Numbered from the stretch's first letter, positions 1 to 5,843 are shown. The stretch is DNA of 5,981 nucleotides from Clostridia bacterium (GCA_900755995.1 CAAEIM010000032.1:1-5981); one strand, 5' to 3'. A program made the numbers and translations. Notes: generated by a model from the sequence alone, not told the origin.

Positions 1-561
1 CCGCATCCTGGTTGTGCGGTCGCTTTTTGTACCTCGGCCCGAGCCGCCGCATACCGAGCAGGTTTTCGGCTGAGTGCCGGGCTTTGCGCCTGTTCCGTGG
101 CACTCGTCGCAGGATGAAACACATTCGTAGCTTACGGTCTTTTTGCAGCCCGCAGCAGCCTCCTCAAACGAGATATAAATGCTCGCCTCAACATCGCTGC
201 CCCTGCTCGGAGCATTAGGATTGTTGGAGCGTCTGCCGCCGAAGCCGCCGAAAAAGCTTGAAAAAATATCGTCAATATCTATACCCTGACCGTATGCGCC
301 GTAGCCGCCTGCACCGCCGCCTCCGAAGTTGGGGTCAACTCCTGCGTGGCCAAACTGGTCGTAACGAGCCTTTTTATCGCTGTCTGAAAGCACCTCATAG
401 GCCTCGTTGACTTCTTTGAATTTTTCCTCACACTCTTTATCTCCCGGATGGAGGTCGGGGTGGTACTTTTTGGCGCTCTGTCGGTAAGCTTTTTTTATTT
501 CATCCTCGCTTGCACCCTTAGAAACACCAAGCACCTCGTAATAATCTCTCTTTTCTGCCAT
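1..561 (-). CDS. dnaJ: Chaperone protein DnaJ (Hsp40), N-terminal 187 residues, cut by window edge
   Basis: This is the J-domain co-chaperone that delivers unfolded clients to DnaK and stimulates its ATPase in the cytoplasm. Visible in order: a J domain (about residues 5-70) starting KRDYYEVLGV with the essential HPD at 34-36; a Gly/Phe-rich segment (about 75-110, with GGGGAGGYGAYG and SSFFGGFGG); then the start of the zinc domain with CDECHGTG (151-158) and CSVCGGSG (168-175). The remaining zinc modules and C-terminal substrate-binding domains lie beyond position 1; full-length family members have about 380 residues. Two ATGs are adjacent (564 and 561). I chose 561 because it gives the usual MAEKRDYYEVLG start and an 8-nt gap from the AGG of the ribosome site. 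The last ~12 residues (from R176) do not match the family, which usually has G-x-V after this module; see findings. It is last in the hrcA-grpE-dnaK-dnaJ cluster, 166 nt after dnaK. The identification is certain; the extreme 3' end is doubtful. Confidence 0.96.
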   Translation of the reverse strand, partial: MAEKRDYYEVLGVSKGASEDEIKKAYRQSAKKYHPDLHPGDKECEEKFKEVNEAYEVLSDSDKKARYDQFGHAGVDPNFGGGGAGGYGAYGQGIDIDDIFSSFFGGFGGRRSNNPNAPSRGSDVEASIYISFEEAAAGCKKTVSYECVSSCDECHGTGAKPGTQPKTCSVCGGSGRGTKSDRTTRMR

Positions 562-565
562 CATA

Positions 566-573
566 CTCACCTT
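566..573 (-). promoter_or_regulatory. Ribosome binding site of dnaJ
   Basis: AAGGTGAG on the minus strand matches the 16S anti-Shine-Dalgarno complement over AGGTGA. Its AGG lies 8 nt before the ATG at 561 and 5 nt before the ATG at 564. This favours the second ATG but does not exclude the first, which would add only one Met. Confidence 0.75.
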
Positions 574-644
574 TTATTTACTCGAATTTCAGCCGTATAA
601 GGAACAATCCTCCATACGCTGTCAAAAATCCATAACAGTGCTAA

Positions 645-670
645 AGGAGCCGTTGCAAAAAACAGCCCCT
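645..670 (-). other. Hairpin in the dnaJ leader
   Basis: On the minus strand AGGGGCTG (663-670) can pair with CGGCTCCT (645-652) around a 10-nt loop: 8 pairs, two of them G-U. It would sit at the very 5' end of a transcript started at the promoter 678-706. Only three T residues follow, so it does not look like an intrinsic terminator. A 5'-end hairpin that stabilises or tunes dnaJ mRNA is possible. The structure is inferred, not shown. Confidence 0.45.
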
Positions 671-677
671 CTAACAA

Positions 678-706
678 ATTTTAACAGGAAAAATAAATGA
701 AGTCAA
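678..706 (-). promoter_or_regulatory. Probable sigma-A promoter for dnaJ
   Basis: On the minus strand there is a -35 TTGACT (701-706), a 17-bp spacer and a -10 TAAAAT (678-683). Each hexamer differs from consensus at one base and the spacing is optimal. It lies just past the dnaK stop in the long dnaK-dnaJ gap, pointing at dnaJ. The predicted start near 671 would give a leader of about 110 nt. No complete CIRCE accompanies it, so this promoter could give HrcA-independent dnaJ expression. Confidence 0.65.
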
Positions 707-727
707 TCATTGTATAGCTTTTTATTA

Positions 728-2572
728 TCAGTTGCCGTCAACATCTGTAAAATCAGCGTCATATACGTTAGGATCTCCGTTTGAGCCGCCCTGCTGAGGG
801 TTGCCCTGAGGTGCGCCCTGCTGCGGTGCGCCCTGCGGATTTGCCTGCTGATAAAGCTTTGCAGAAACCTCGTAAACAGCCTTCTGTAAGTCCTCCTTGG
901 CAGCGTCAATCATAGCCTTGTCATTCTTAGCGATAGCATCCTTAACGGCTGCGCACTTTGTGTTGATTGTGCTCTTTTCGTCCTCGGAAATCTTATCGCC
1001 GCTCTCGTTTACAAGCTTTTCAGCCTGATATACAAGGTTTTCAGCCTCGTTCTTAGCATCAACCTCTTCACGGCGCTTCTTATCCTCAGCCGCATACTGC
1101 TCAGCTTCCTTAACAGCCTTGTCAATATCATCCTTGCTCATTGAAGTGGAGTTCTGAATCTGAATCTTCTGCTCCTTGCCTGTGCCGAGATCCTTTGCAG
1201 AAACATTAACAATACCGTTTGCATCTATATCAAATGTAACCTCAATCTGAGGAATACCACGCATAGCAGGAGCAATGCCTGTGAGGGCAAACAAACCGAG
1301 CTGCTTGTTATCTCTTGCAAATTCACGCTCACCCTGAAGAACATTGATTTCAACCTGAGTCTGATTATCGGCAGCAGTTGAGAAAATCTGGCTCTTCTTT
1401 GTAGGAATTGTGGTGTTTCTGTCGATAATCTTTGTCATTACGCCGCCCATTGTTTCAACACCGAGTGAAAGCGGTGTAACATCGAGGAGGAGAAGTCCTT
1501 CAACCTCGCCGCCGAGAACGCCGCCCTGAATAGCTGCACCCACTGCTACGCACTCGTCAGGGTTAATTCCCTTGAACGGCTCTTTACCGATAAGCTTTTT
1601 AACTGCATCCTGAACAGCAGGAATTCTTGAAGAACCGCCGACCATAAGAACCTTGTCAATCTGACCAATCTGAAGACCTGAGTCTGAGAGTGCCGAACGA
1701 ACCGGTCCCATTGTAGCCTCAACAAGGTCTGCTGTAAGCTCATCAAACTTTGCTCTTGTAAGAGTTAAGTCAAGGTGCTTAGGACCTGTCTGGTCTGCTG
1801 TGATGAACGGAAGGTTGATTGATGAGGTGGTTACACCTGAAAGCTCAATCTTAGCCTTTTCGGCAGCCTCTTTAAAACGCTGCATAGCAACCTTGTCTGA
1901 AGAAAGATCAATTCCTGTTTCGTTCTTGAATGATGTTACCATCCAGTCAATAATTCTCTTATCAAAGTCGTCGCCGCCAAGACGGTTGTTACCTGCTGTA
2001 GCAAGTACCTCCTGAACGCCGTCGCCCATCTCAATAATAGATACATCGAATGTACCGCCGCCGAGGTCATATACCATTACCTTCTGGTCTGACTCCTTGT
2101 CAATGCCGTATGAAAGAGCCGCTGCTGTAGGCTCGTTGATAATTCTTTTTACATCAAGACCGGCAATCTTGCCTGCGTCCTTTGTAGCCTGACGCTGAGC
2201 GTCTGTAAAGTAAGCAGGAACAGTGATAACAGCCTGAGTTACCTTTTCGCCGAGATAAGCCTCAGCGTCAGCCTTAAGCTTTGAAAGCACCATAGCTGAA
2301 ATTTCCTGAGGTGTGTACTGCTTGCCGTCGATTGACACCTTGTATGATGAACCCATTTCTCTTTTGATTGAAGAAACTGTTCTGTCAGGGTTTGTAATAG
2401 CCTGGCGCTTTGCAACCTGACCTACCATACGCTCTCCGTCCTTGGAAAAAGCAACAACCGAAGGAGTTGTTCTTGAGCCCTCAGCGTTAGGGATTACCAC
2501 AGGCTCGCCGCCCTCAATAACTGCTACGCATGAGTTTGTTGTACCTAAATCTATACCTATTGTCTTTGCCAT
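728..2572 (-). CDS. dnaK: Chaperone protein DnaK (Hsp70)
   Basis: This is the cytoplasmic ATP-dependent Hsp70 chaperone that binds exposed hydrophobic peptide stretches, working with DnaJ and GrpE. The nucleotide-binding domain (about 1-355) shows the phosphate-1 motif IGIDLGTTNS (5-14), VYDLGGGTFDVS (167-178), NRLGGDDFD (196-204) and VGGSSRIPAV (311-320). The allosteric linker is GLLLLDVTPLSLG (359-371). The substrate-binding beta domain runs to about 480, the helical lid to about 575, then a disordered Gln/Gly/Pro tail with repeated QGAPQ and QGNPQ units, ending in an acidic NVYDADFTDVD tail. At 614 aa it has the Firmicutes length, shorter than the 638 aa of E. coli because the nucleotide-binding domain lacks an insertion. 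The start ATG has a strong AGGAGG 8 nt upstream. It is third in the operon, 61 nt after grpE with no terminator between, and is expected to be controlled by HrcA/CIRCE at 4269-4295. No anomaly in length or frame. Confidence 0.99.
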   Translation of the reverse strand: MAKTIGIDLGTTNSCVAVIEGGEPVVIPNAEGSRTTPSVVAFSKDGERMVGQVAKRQAITNPDRTVSSIKREMGSSYKVSIDGKQYTPQEISAMVLSKLKADAEAYLGEKVTQAVITVPAYFTDAQRQATKDAGKIAGLDVKRIINEPTAAALSYGIDKESDQKVMVYDLGGGTFDVSIIEMGDGVQEVLATAGNNRLGGDDFDKRIIDWMVTSFKNETGIDLSSDKVAMQRFKEAAEKAKIELSGVTTSSINLPFITADQTGPKHLDLTLTRAKFDELTADLVEATMGPVRSALSDSGLQIGQIDKVLMVGGSSRIPAVQDAVKKLIGKEPFKGINPDECVAVGAAIQGGVLGGEVEGLLLLDVTPLSLGVETMGGVMTKIIDRNTTIPTKKSQIFSTAADNQTQVEINVLQGEREFARDNKQLGLFALTGIAPAMRGIPQIEVTFDIDANGIVNVSAKDLGTGKEQKIQIQNSTSMSKDDIDKAVKEAEQYAAEDKKRREEVDAKNEAENLVYQAEKLVNESGDKISEDEKSTINTKCAAVKDAIAKNDKAMIDAAKEDLQKAVYEVSAKLYQQANPQGAPQQGAPQGNPQQGGSNGDPNVYDADFTDVDGN

Positions 2573-2633
2573 AATAAATTCCTCCTGATTATATTTGTTT
2601 TATCTGTCAGCTTATTTATATAAATCAAAGTTC

Positions 2634-3188
2634 TCAGTCGCAGTTTGCAACCTGAACCATTGCGTGGCGAATAATTTTATCACCTATTTTGTATCCTGTC
2701 TGGAACACCTGAGAAATGCAGTTTTCTCCAAGGCTTTCATCGTCAATCTTTGAAATTGCGTTGTGGATTTCGGGGTTAAACTCCTCACCCTGCTTTCCGA
2801 ACGACTCAACCTTGAGCTTTTCAAATGATTTTGCAAGCTGGTCGGAAATAAGCTCAATTCCCTTTAAAATATCGGGATCGCAGTCCTTGAGATTTTTAAG
2901 AGCCATCTCAATGCTGTCAGCTACCGGCAAAAGCTCTGTAACCGCCTTTGCTGTTGCATCGTCATAAATAGACAGCTTTTCGTTAGCCGTGCGCTTGCGG
3001 TAGTTGTCATACTCGGCACAAAGGCGAAGGTACTTATCCTTCTGCGAGTTTATTTCCTCCTCAAGAGCGGCTGTTTTCTCTGCCGCCTCGTCCTTCGGCT
3101 CAGCTGCCTCTGCTGCTTCGGCGGTCTGTTCGGTACTCTGCTCGTTTACAACGGCTTCGTCCTTTTGAACGTCTTTTTTCTTTGGCAT
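2634..3188 (-). CDS. grpE: GrpE nucleotide exchange factor of DnaK
   Basis: GrpE is a dimeric cytoplasmic protein that releases ADP from DnaK and can act as a thermosensor. The 184-aa product has a low-complexity Glu/Ala/Lys N-terminus (1-40), then a long helix with coiled-coil character (about 40-75) containing the family stretch LRLCAEYDNYRKRT (54-67). Next come LLPVADSIEMAL (86-97), GEEFNPEIHNAI (134-145) and the C-terminal beta domain ending QTGYKIGDKIIRHAMVQVAN (163-182), which carries the GrpE signature. Length is normal for the family. The ATG at 3188 follows an AAAGGAAAGG ribosome site inside the 19-nt gap after hrcA, so the two genes are closely coupled and probably co-transcribed. 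Confidence 0.98.
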   Translation of the reverse strand: MPKKKDVQKDEAVVNEQSTEQTAEAAEAAEPKDEAAEKTAALEEEINSQKDKYLRLCAEYDNYRKRTANEKLSIYDDATAKAVTELLPVADSIEMALKNLKDCDPDILKGIELISDQLAKSFEKLKVESFGKQGEEFNPEIHNAISKIDDESLGENCISQVFQTGYKIGDKIIRHAMVQVANCD

Positions 3189-3207
3189 ATTACCTTTCCT
3201 TTCTATA

Positions 3208-4236
3208 TCAATGCTCTATAAGCTCACTTATAATCCTGCTTACACATTCGCTTACGCATTCTGTAATTGATATTGCTCTGCCGTAATCGGTTCTCATGGG
3301 CGCTATCACTGCAAGCATTCCCAACGGCGTATCCTTTACGCTGTAGCTTGAGGATATTACCGAGCTGTATGCAAACTCAATGCGGCTGTTTTCTGTGCCT
3401 ATACTCACCGATGTGCCTATGGGCAGTCCGGTAAGAACCCTTGCGAGATCGCCTTTTTTTGACAAAAGCTCAATTACATTTCGTGCCGCAAGAAAATTTA
3501 CATCCTGCATAAACAGCGGCTTTGTCTGTCCGCTCAGAAACACGCCGACCTCGCTTGCCGAATCGGCAGCGTCCTTTATTGCGGTTAGTACGCTCGGCAT
3601 AAAGAGCGAAAGCTCTCCGAACCTTGCGGCTGCCGTCTGAATAAACGGACGATTTATTGAAGAAAGCCTTACTCCGTCAAAAAGCTCGTTCAGCGCCTTG
3701 TCAAACACCGCTAAAATTTCGGGAGTAATAATAAACTCACACCTGAAAAGCTGATTTTTTATAATGCCGTTTGAGGCTATGACAACCGCCATTGCGGTGT
3801 GAGAGCCGGTCTGCACAAAGCTGATTTTATGGATTCTGCTTTCGGCTGAGTTTGGCATGGTTGCCGCCGCCGTAAGCCCCGTCAGCTCAGAAACAAGCTC
3901 TGAGGCTGATTTCAGAATATTCTCAGGCGACTCGGCGTTTCTGTACAGCCTATCCTCTACAAGTTCAACCCCTCGCTGAGATACCTTAACAGGCTTCATA
4001 AGATGGTCAACATAGTATCTGTAGCCAAGCTGGGTGGGCGCTCTGCCCGCCGAGGTGTGCGGCTGAATCAGATACCCCTTTTGTGTGAGGTCAGCCATAT
4101 CGTTTCTCACGGTTGCCGAAGAAACTCCCATATCTGTTTCATCAAGCAGTGTTTTTGATCCTACAGGCTCGCCTGTGCGGATAAAGTTCTCCACAACAGC
4201 CGAGAGAATTTTTTGCTTTCTTTCCGCAAGCTCCAT
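3208..4236 (-). CDS. hrcA: Heat-inducible transcription repressor HrcA
   Basis: HrcA binds CIRCE as a dimer and represses the chaperone operon; GroEL is the usual modulator of its folding in this family. With the start chosen here it has 342 residues. The N-terminal winged helix-turn-helix (about 1-75) includes ENFIRTGEPVGSKTL (16-30), SSATVRNDMADL (39-50) and QPHTSAGRAPTQLGYRYYVD (58-77), all very typical. The GAF-like core and dimerisation region follow, with IGTEN (279-283), SSVISSSYSV (291-300) and TPLGMLAVIAPMRTDYGRAI (303-322). An in-frame GTG at 4275 would extend it by 13 codons but lies inside the right arm of CIRCE and lacks a ribosome site. The ATG at 4236 has GAGGTGAT just upstream and gives the usual MELAERKQKIL start. 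It is first in the operon and therefore autoregulated. Confidence 0.98.
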   Translation of the reverse strand: MELAERKQKILSAVVENFIRTGEPVGSKTLLDETDMGVSSATVRNDMADLTQKGYLIQPHTSAGRAPTQLGYRYYVDHLMKPVKVSQRGVELVEDRLYRNAESPENILKSASELVSELTGLTAAATMPNSAESRIHKISFVQTGSHTAMAVVIASNGIIKNQLFRCEFIITPEILAVFDKALNELFDGVRLSSINRPFIQTAAARFGELSLFMPSVLTAIKDAADSASEVGVFLSGQTKPLFMQDVNFLAARNVIELLSKKGDLARVLTGLPIGTSVSIGTENSRIEFAYSSVISSSYSVKDTPLGMLAVIAPMRTDYGRAISITECVSECVSRIISELIEH

Positions 4237-4240
4237 AGGT

Positions 4241-4248
4241 ATCACCTC
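4241..4248 (-). promoter_or_regulatory. Ribosome binding site that fixes the hrcA start
   Basis: GAGGTGAT on the minus strand is a perfect 8-base complement to the 16S rRNA 3' end. Eight nt separate its GAGG from the ATG at 4236. It supports that start over the longer GTG at 4275. Confidence 0.85.
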
Positions 4249-4268
4249 TCTGCCTGCGATTTGTCGGA

Positions 4269-4295
4269 TTAGCACTCTAAATGTTCGAGTGCTAA
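4269..4295 (-). promoter_or_regulatory. CIRCE operator (HrcA binding site)
   Basis: A perfect inverted repeat: TTAGCACTC (4269-4277), a 9-bp spacer, GAGTGCTAA (4287-4295). Both arms match the CIRCE consensus at 9 of 9 bases and the spacer has the canonical length. It starts about 7 nt downstream of the predicted hrcA transcription start, so bound HrcA would block transcription. In the RNA it would also form a 5'-leader hairpin. Confidence 0.97.
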
Positions 4296-4308
4296 TTACT
4301 ATATTTAT

Positions 4309-4337
4309 ACTATAATCTTAAAGTCAGCAAAAGTCAA
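4309..4337 (-). promoter_or_regulatory. Main sigma-A promoter of the hrcA-grpE-dnaK(-dnaJ) operon
   Basis: On the minus strand there is a -35 TTGACT (4332-4337), a 17-bp spacer and a -10 TATAGT (4309-4314). The predicted start is near 4302, directly before CIRCE, giving a leader of about 65 nt to hrcA. Upstream (4341-4380) is very A/T-rich with several A-tracts, compatible with an UP element. Confidence 0.87.
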
Positions 4338-4338
4338 G
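4322..4338 (+). promoter_or_regulatory. Possible CtsR-box-like heptad repeat over the hrcA -35
   Basis: The plus strand reads AGTCAGC-AAA-AGTCAAG. The CtsR consensus is RGTCAAA-NAN-RGTCAAA, so the heptads match 5 of 7 and 6 of 7 with a correct spacer. The second heptad overlaps the -35 hexamer, whose complement AGTCAA contributes most of the match. Dual HrcA/CtsR control of dnaK operons is known in staphylococci and streptococci. No ctsR gene is in the window. This is a candidate only. Confidence 0.35.
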
Positions 4339-4340
4339 GA

Positions 4341-4380
4341 TTTTATAAGAATTTTTTTACTTTTTAATAATTTTTCAATT
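4341..4380. promoter_or_regulatory. A/T-rich tract between the divergent promoters
   Basis: Runs of T on the plus strand at 4341-4344, 4352-4358, 4361-4365 and 4371-4375 recur at roughly 8-13-bp intervals immediately upstream of the hrcA -35. Phased A-tracts bend DNA, and such tracts often act as UP elements. No open frame or longer repeat is present. The functional role is inferred. Confidence 0.4.
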
Positions 4381-4405
4381 TCCCTTCACAATCTTCCCCC
4401 TGTTG

Positions 4406-4434
4406 TTGACATTTTTCCGCAAATAATCTAAAAT
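4406..4434 (+). promoter_or_regulatory. Sigma-A promoter of the ATP-grasp / membrane protein unit
   Basis: There is a -35 TTGACA (4406-4411, full consensus), a 17-bp spacer and a -10 TAAAAT (4429-4434, one mismatch). The predicted start near 4441 gives an 87-nt leader. It diverges from the heat-shock promoter, with about 140 bp between the two predicted starts and no CIRCE on this side. Confidence 0.83.
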
Positions 4435-4482
4435 AGGATTGTTAATGTGTAATTATATATGATAAGTAAAAAGCTTACAAAC

Positions 4483-4499
4483 GCACTGCAGCTCAGTGC
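4483..4499 (+). other. Small hairpin or operator-like inverted repeat in the ATP-grasp gene leader
   Basis: GCACTG (4483-4488) and CAGTGC (4494-4499) form a perfect 6-bp stem around a 5-nt loop, ending 28 nt before the ATG at 4528. No T-run follows, so it is not a terminator. It could be an RNA leader element or a protein-binding site, or it could be chance. Confidence 0.4.
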
Positions 4500-4527
4500 A
4501 TAATAATTCATACAAAAGAGGTCACAA

Positions 4528-5550
4528 ATGGGGATTGGTTACTTTTTAAAGGTTTGCTCAGGCGCATCTGTCGGAAAGCTTTCAAATTCAATTAACATTG
4601 TTCACGAAAAATCAGGAAAAAGCAAAGCCGAAATACTCTTTGATATGTTCGGCTGTTTTCTTAAATACAAGGCAGGCTACAACGACTATGTTCTTTTTGA
4701 ATACTATAATATGACTACCGACCAGCGCAAAACCTATATGACCAGATTTAAAAACAAAAAATTTATGCTTATGCAGAACAATCAGGATTCTGCCGAGATT
4801 TTTAACGATAAAAGACTTTTTGACACCCGATTTAAAGAATATCTGGGCAGGAGAGTGCTTGTAATTGATAAAAGCGTTACATTGGAACAGTTTAAAGAAT
4901 TTATTGAGCCGTTGGAAGTTTTTATAGCAAAGCCGGCCTTCGGCGAGTGCGGCAAGGGTATTGAAAAGCTCTCTAAGGCTGATTTTAACGGCGCTGAGGA
5001 TTTTTATAAATATGTTACAGACGAGAAAAACTGCTTTGGCGTACTTGAAGAAGCCATAAAGCAGCACCCCGATGTATCAAAGATTTACCCTCATTCCATA
5101 AACTGTCTGAGAATTGCAACCCTTGTTGTTGACGGCAAAGCAAATATCCTCTATGCGGTATTTAAAACCGGCAACAACGGAAAATTCGTTGACAACCTTG
5201 AAAACGGCGGCTTTGCCTGTCACTTTGACCTTGACACCGGTACGGTAACAGGCCCGGGGCACACCTCCGATATGCAGATTGCGCACAAGCACCCGTTCTC
5301 CGATATTGAATTTAAGGGATTTAAAATTCCGTACTGCAAAGAGGTCAAGGAGCTTGTAAAGAAAGCTGCGCTCGAAGAACCTGAATTCAAATACTGCGGC
5401 TGGGATGTGTGCATTACCGAAAACGGCCCTGCTATTATTGAGGGCAACGATTATGCCGCCTACGATTTTCCTCAGCTTCCGGATGACGATACTCCAAAGG
5501 TCGGTCTTATTTCAATTATAAAGCAGTATATCCCCGACCTGAAACTTTAA
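4528..5550 (+). CDS. ATP-grasp protein, sugar-transfer-associated (ATPgrasp_ST-like) family
   Basis: Predicted cytoplasmic ATP-dependent carboxylate-amine ligase or related enzyme; its substrate is unknown. The 340-aa product has an alpha-helical N-terminal part (about 1-125), then an ATP-grasp core. VFIAKPAFGECGKGIEKL (131-148) supplies the ATP-binding Lys135 and Gly-rich loop. VLEEAIKQHP (172-181) is the hinge-like segment. HSINCLRIATLVVDG (189-203) carries Arg195, and FVDNLENGG (220-228) follows. The HP (255-256) and FKGFKIPYCKEV (262-273) precede GWDVCITENGPAIIEGN (291-307), where Asp293, Glu305 and Asn307 fit metal and phosphate binding. The order SIN-LRI, DN-GG, HP, GF-IP and GWD-IEGN is what I associate with PF14397. 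That family is often found in exopolysaccharide or cell-envelope loci, but no such gene is visible here. The ATG is preceded by AAAGAGGT with a 5-nt gap. It is first in a two-gene unit, divergent from hrcA. The catalytic core looks intact. Confidence 0.85.
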   Translation: MGIGYFLKVCSGASVGKLSNSINIVHEKSGKSKAEILFDMFGCFLKYKAGYNDYVLFEYYNMTTDQRKTYMTRFKNKKFMLMQNNQDSAEIFNDKRLFDTRFKEYLGRRVLVIDKSVTLEQFKEFIEPLEVFIAKPAFGECGKGIEKLSKADFNGAEDFYKYVTDEKNCFGVLEEAIKQHPDVSKIYPHSINCLRIATLVVDGKANILYAVFKTGNNGKFVDNLENGGFACHFDLDTGTVTGPGHTSDMQIAHKHPFSDIEFKGFKIPYCKEVKELVKKAALEEPEFKYCGWDVCITENGPAIIEGNDYAAYDFPQLPDDDTPKVGLISIIKQYIPDLKL

Positions 5551-5573
5551 AACATTTTACAGGAGAAAATTTT

Positions 5574-5843
5574 ATGAATTCCATAAGTTCATTTTACTTT
5601 ATATTATGGGCTGTAATTGCAATATATATGTTTGCAGCAGCAAGAAAGATAAGCCCTCTTTGCTATATTGTCGGAGTGTTTTTCACCTTTATGACCGTAT
5701 GGTATGCAATGAACACCTTTTCGGGACTTGAAATGTTCAACGATGTGCTCGGTATTGTTTTTAAATGCATAGTCGCCGCATTTCTGTTTGTCTTTTTAGT
5801 AATTTATGCAGTTTCAAAATACAAAAAGAATAAAAACAAATAA
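5574..5843 (+). CDS. Small three-helix membrane protein of unknown function
   Basis: I do not recognise a family. The 89-aa product has three hydrophobic stretches likely to span the membrane: about residues 7-23, 29-47 and 58-81. Arg24-Lys25 lie in the first loop, Glu53 and Asp57 in the second, and the tail is strongly basic (KYKKNKNK, 82-89). By the positive-inside rule this suggests N-terminus out and C-terminus in. There is no convincing cleavable signal peptide. It starts 23 nt after the ATP-grasp gene with a good AGGAG 8 nt before the ATG, and is followed by a terminator, so it is almost certainly co-transcribed with that gene. A role next to the ATP-grasp enzyme at the membrane is a guess from position only. 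Confidence 0.82.
   Translation: MNSISSFYFILWAVIAIYMFAAARKISPLCYIVGVFFTFMTVWYAMNTFSGLEMFNDVLGIVFKCIVAAFLFVFLVIYAVSKYKKNKNK

Noticed and set aside
12..218. 68-codon plus-strand open frame antisense to dnaJ
   Set aside because: It is Arg/Ser/Pro-rich low-quality translation opposite a clear DnaJ coding region.
636..644. CIRCE-like half site (CAGTGCTAA on plus, TTAGCACTG on minus) in the dnaJ leader
   Set aside because: It matches one CIRCE arm at 8 of 9 bases, but no second arm is found at the 9-bp spacing on either side, so it is not a functional CIRCE on present evidence.
645..670. Hairpin after dnaK as an intrinsic terminator
   Set aside because: The stem has two G-U pairs and is followed by only three T residues, so termination here is unlikely; it was kept as a leader hairpin instead.
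790..850. Repeated Gln/Gly/Pro codons near the dnaK 3' end as a DNA repeat element
   Set aside because: These encode the flexible low-complexity tail found in many DnaK proteins; the repeat is short, imperfect and in frame.
1800..2015. 71-codon plus-strand open frame antisense to dnaK
   Set aside because: It is a shadow of the highly conserved dnaK coding sequence, with no signals of its own.
4237..4275. Longer HrcA form starting with GTG at 4275
   Set aside because: That codon is inside the right arm of CIRCE and has no ribosome site; the ATG at 4236 has a perfect one and matches the family N-terminus.
4612..5067. 151-codon open frame on the minus strand, antisense to the ATP-grasp gene
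   Set aside because: It lies wholly inside a well-supported gene, its product looks like an antisense reading with no domain I recognise, and no convincing ribosome site or promoter was seen.
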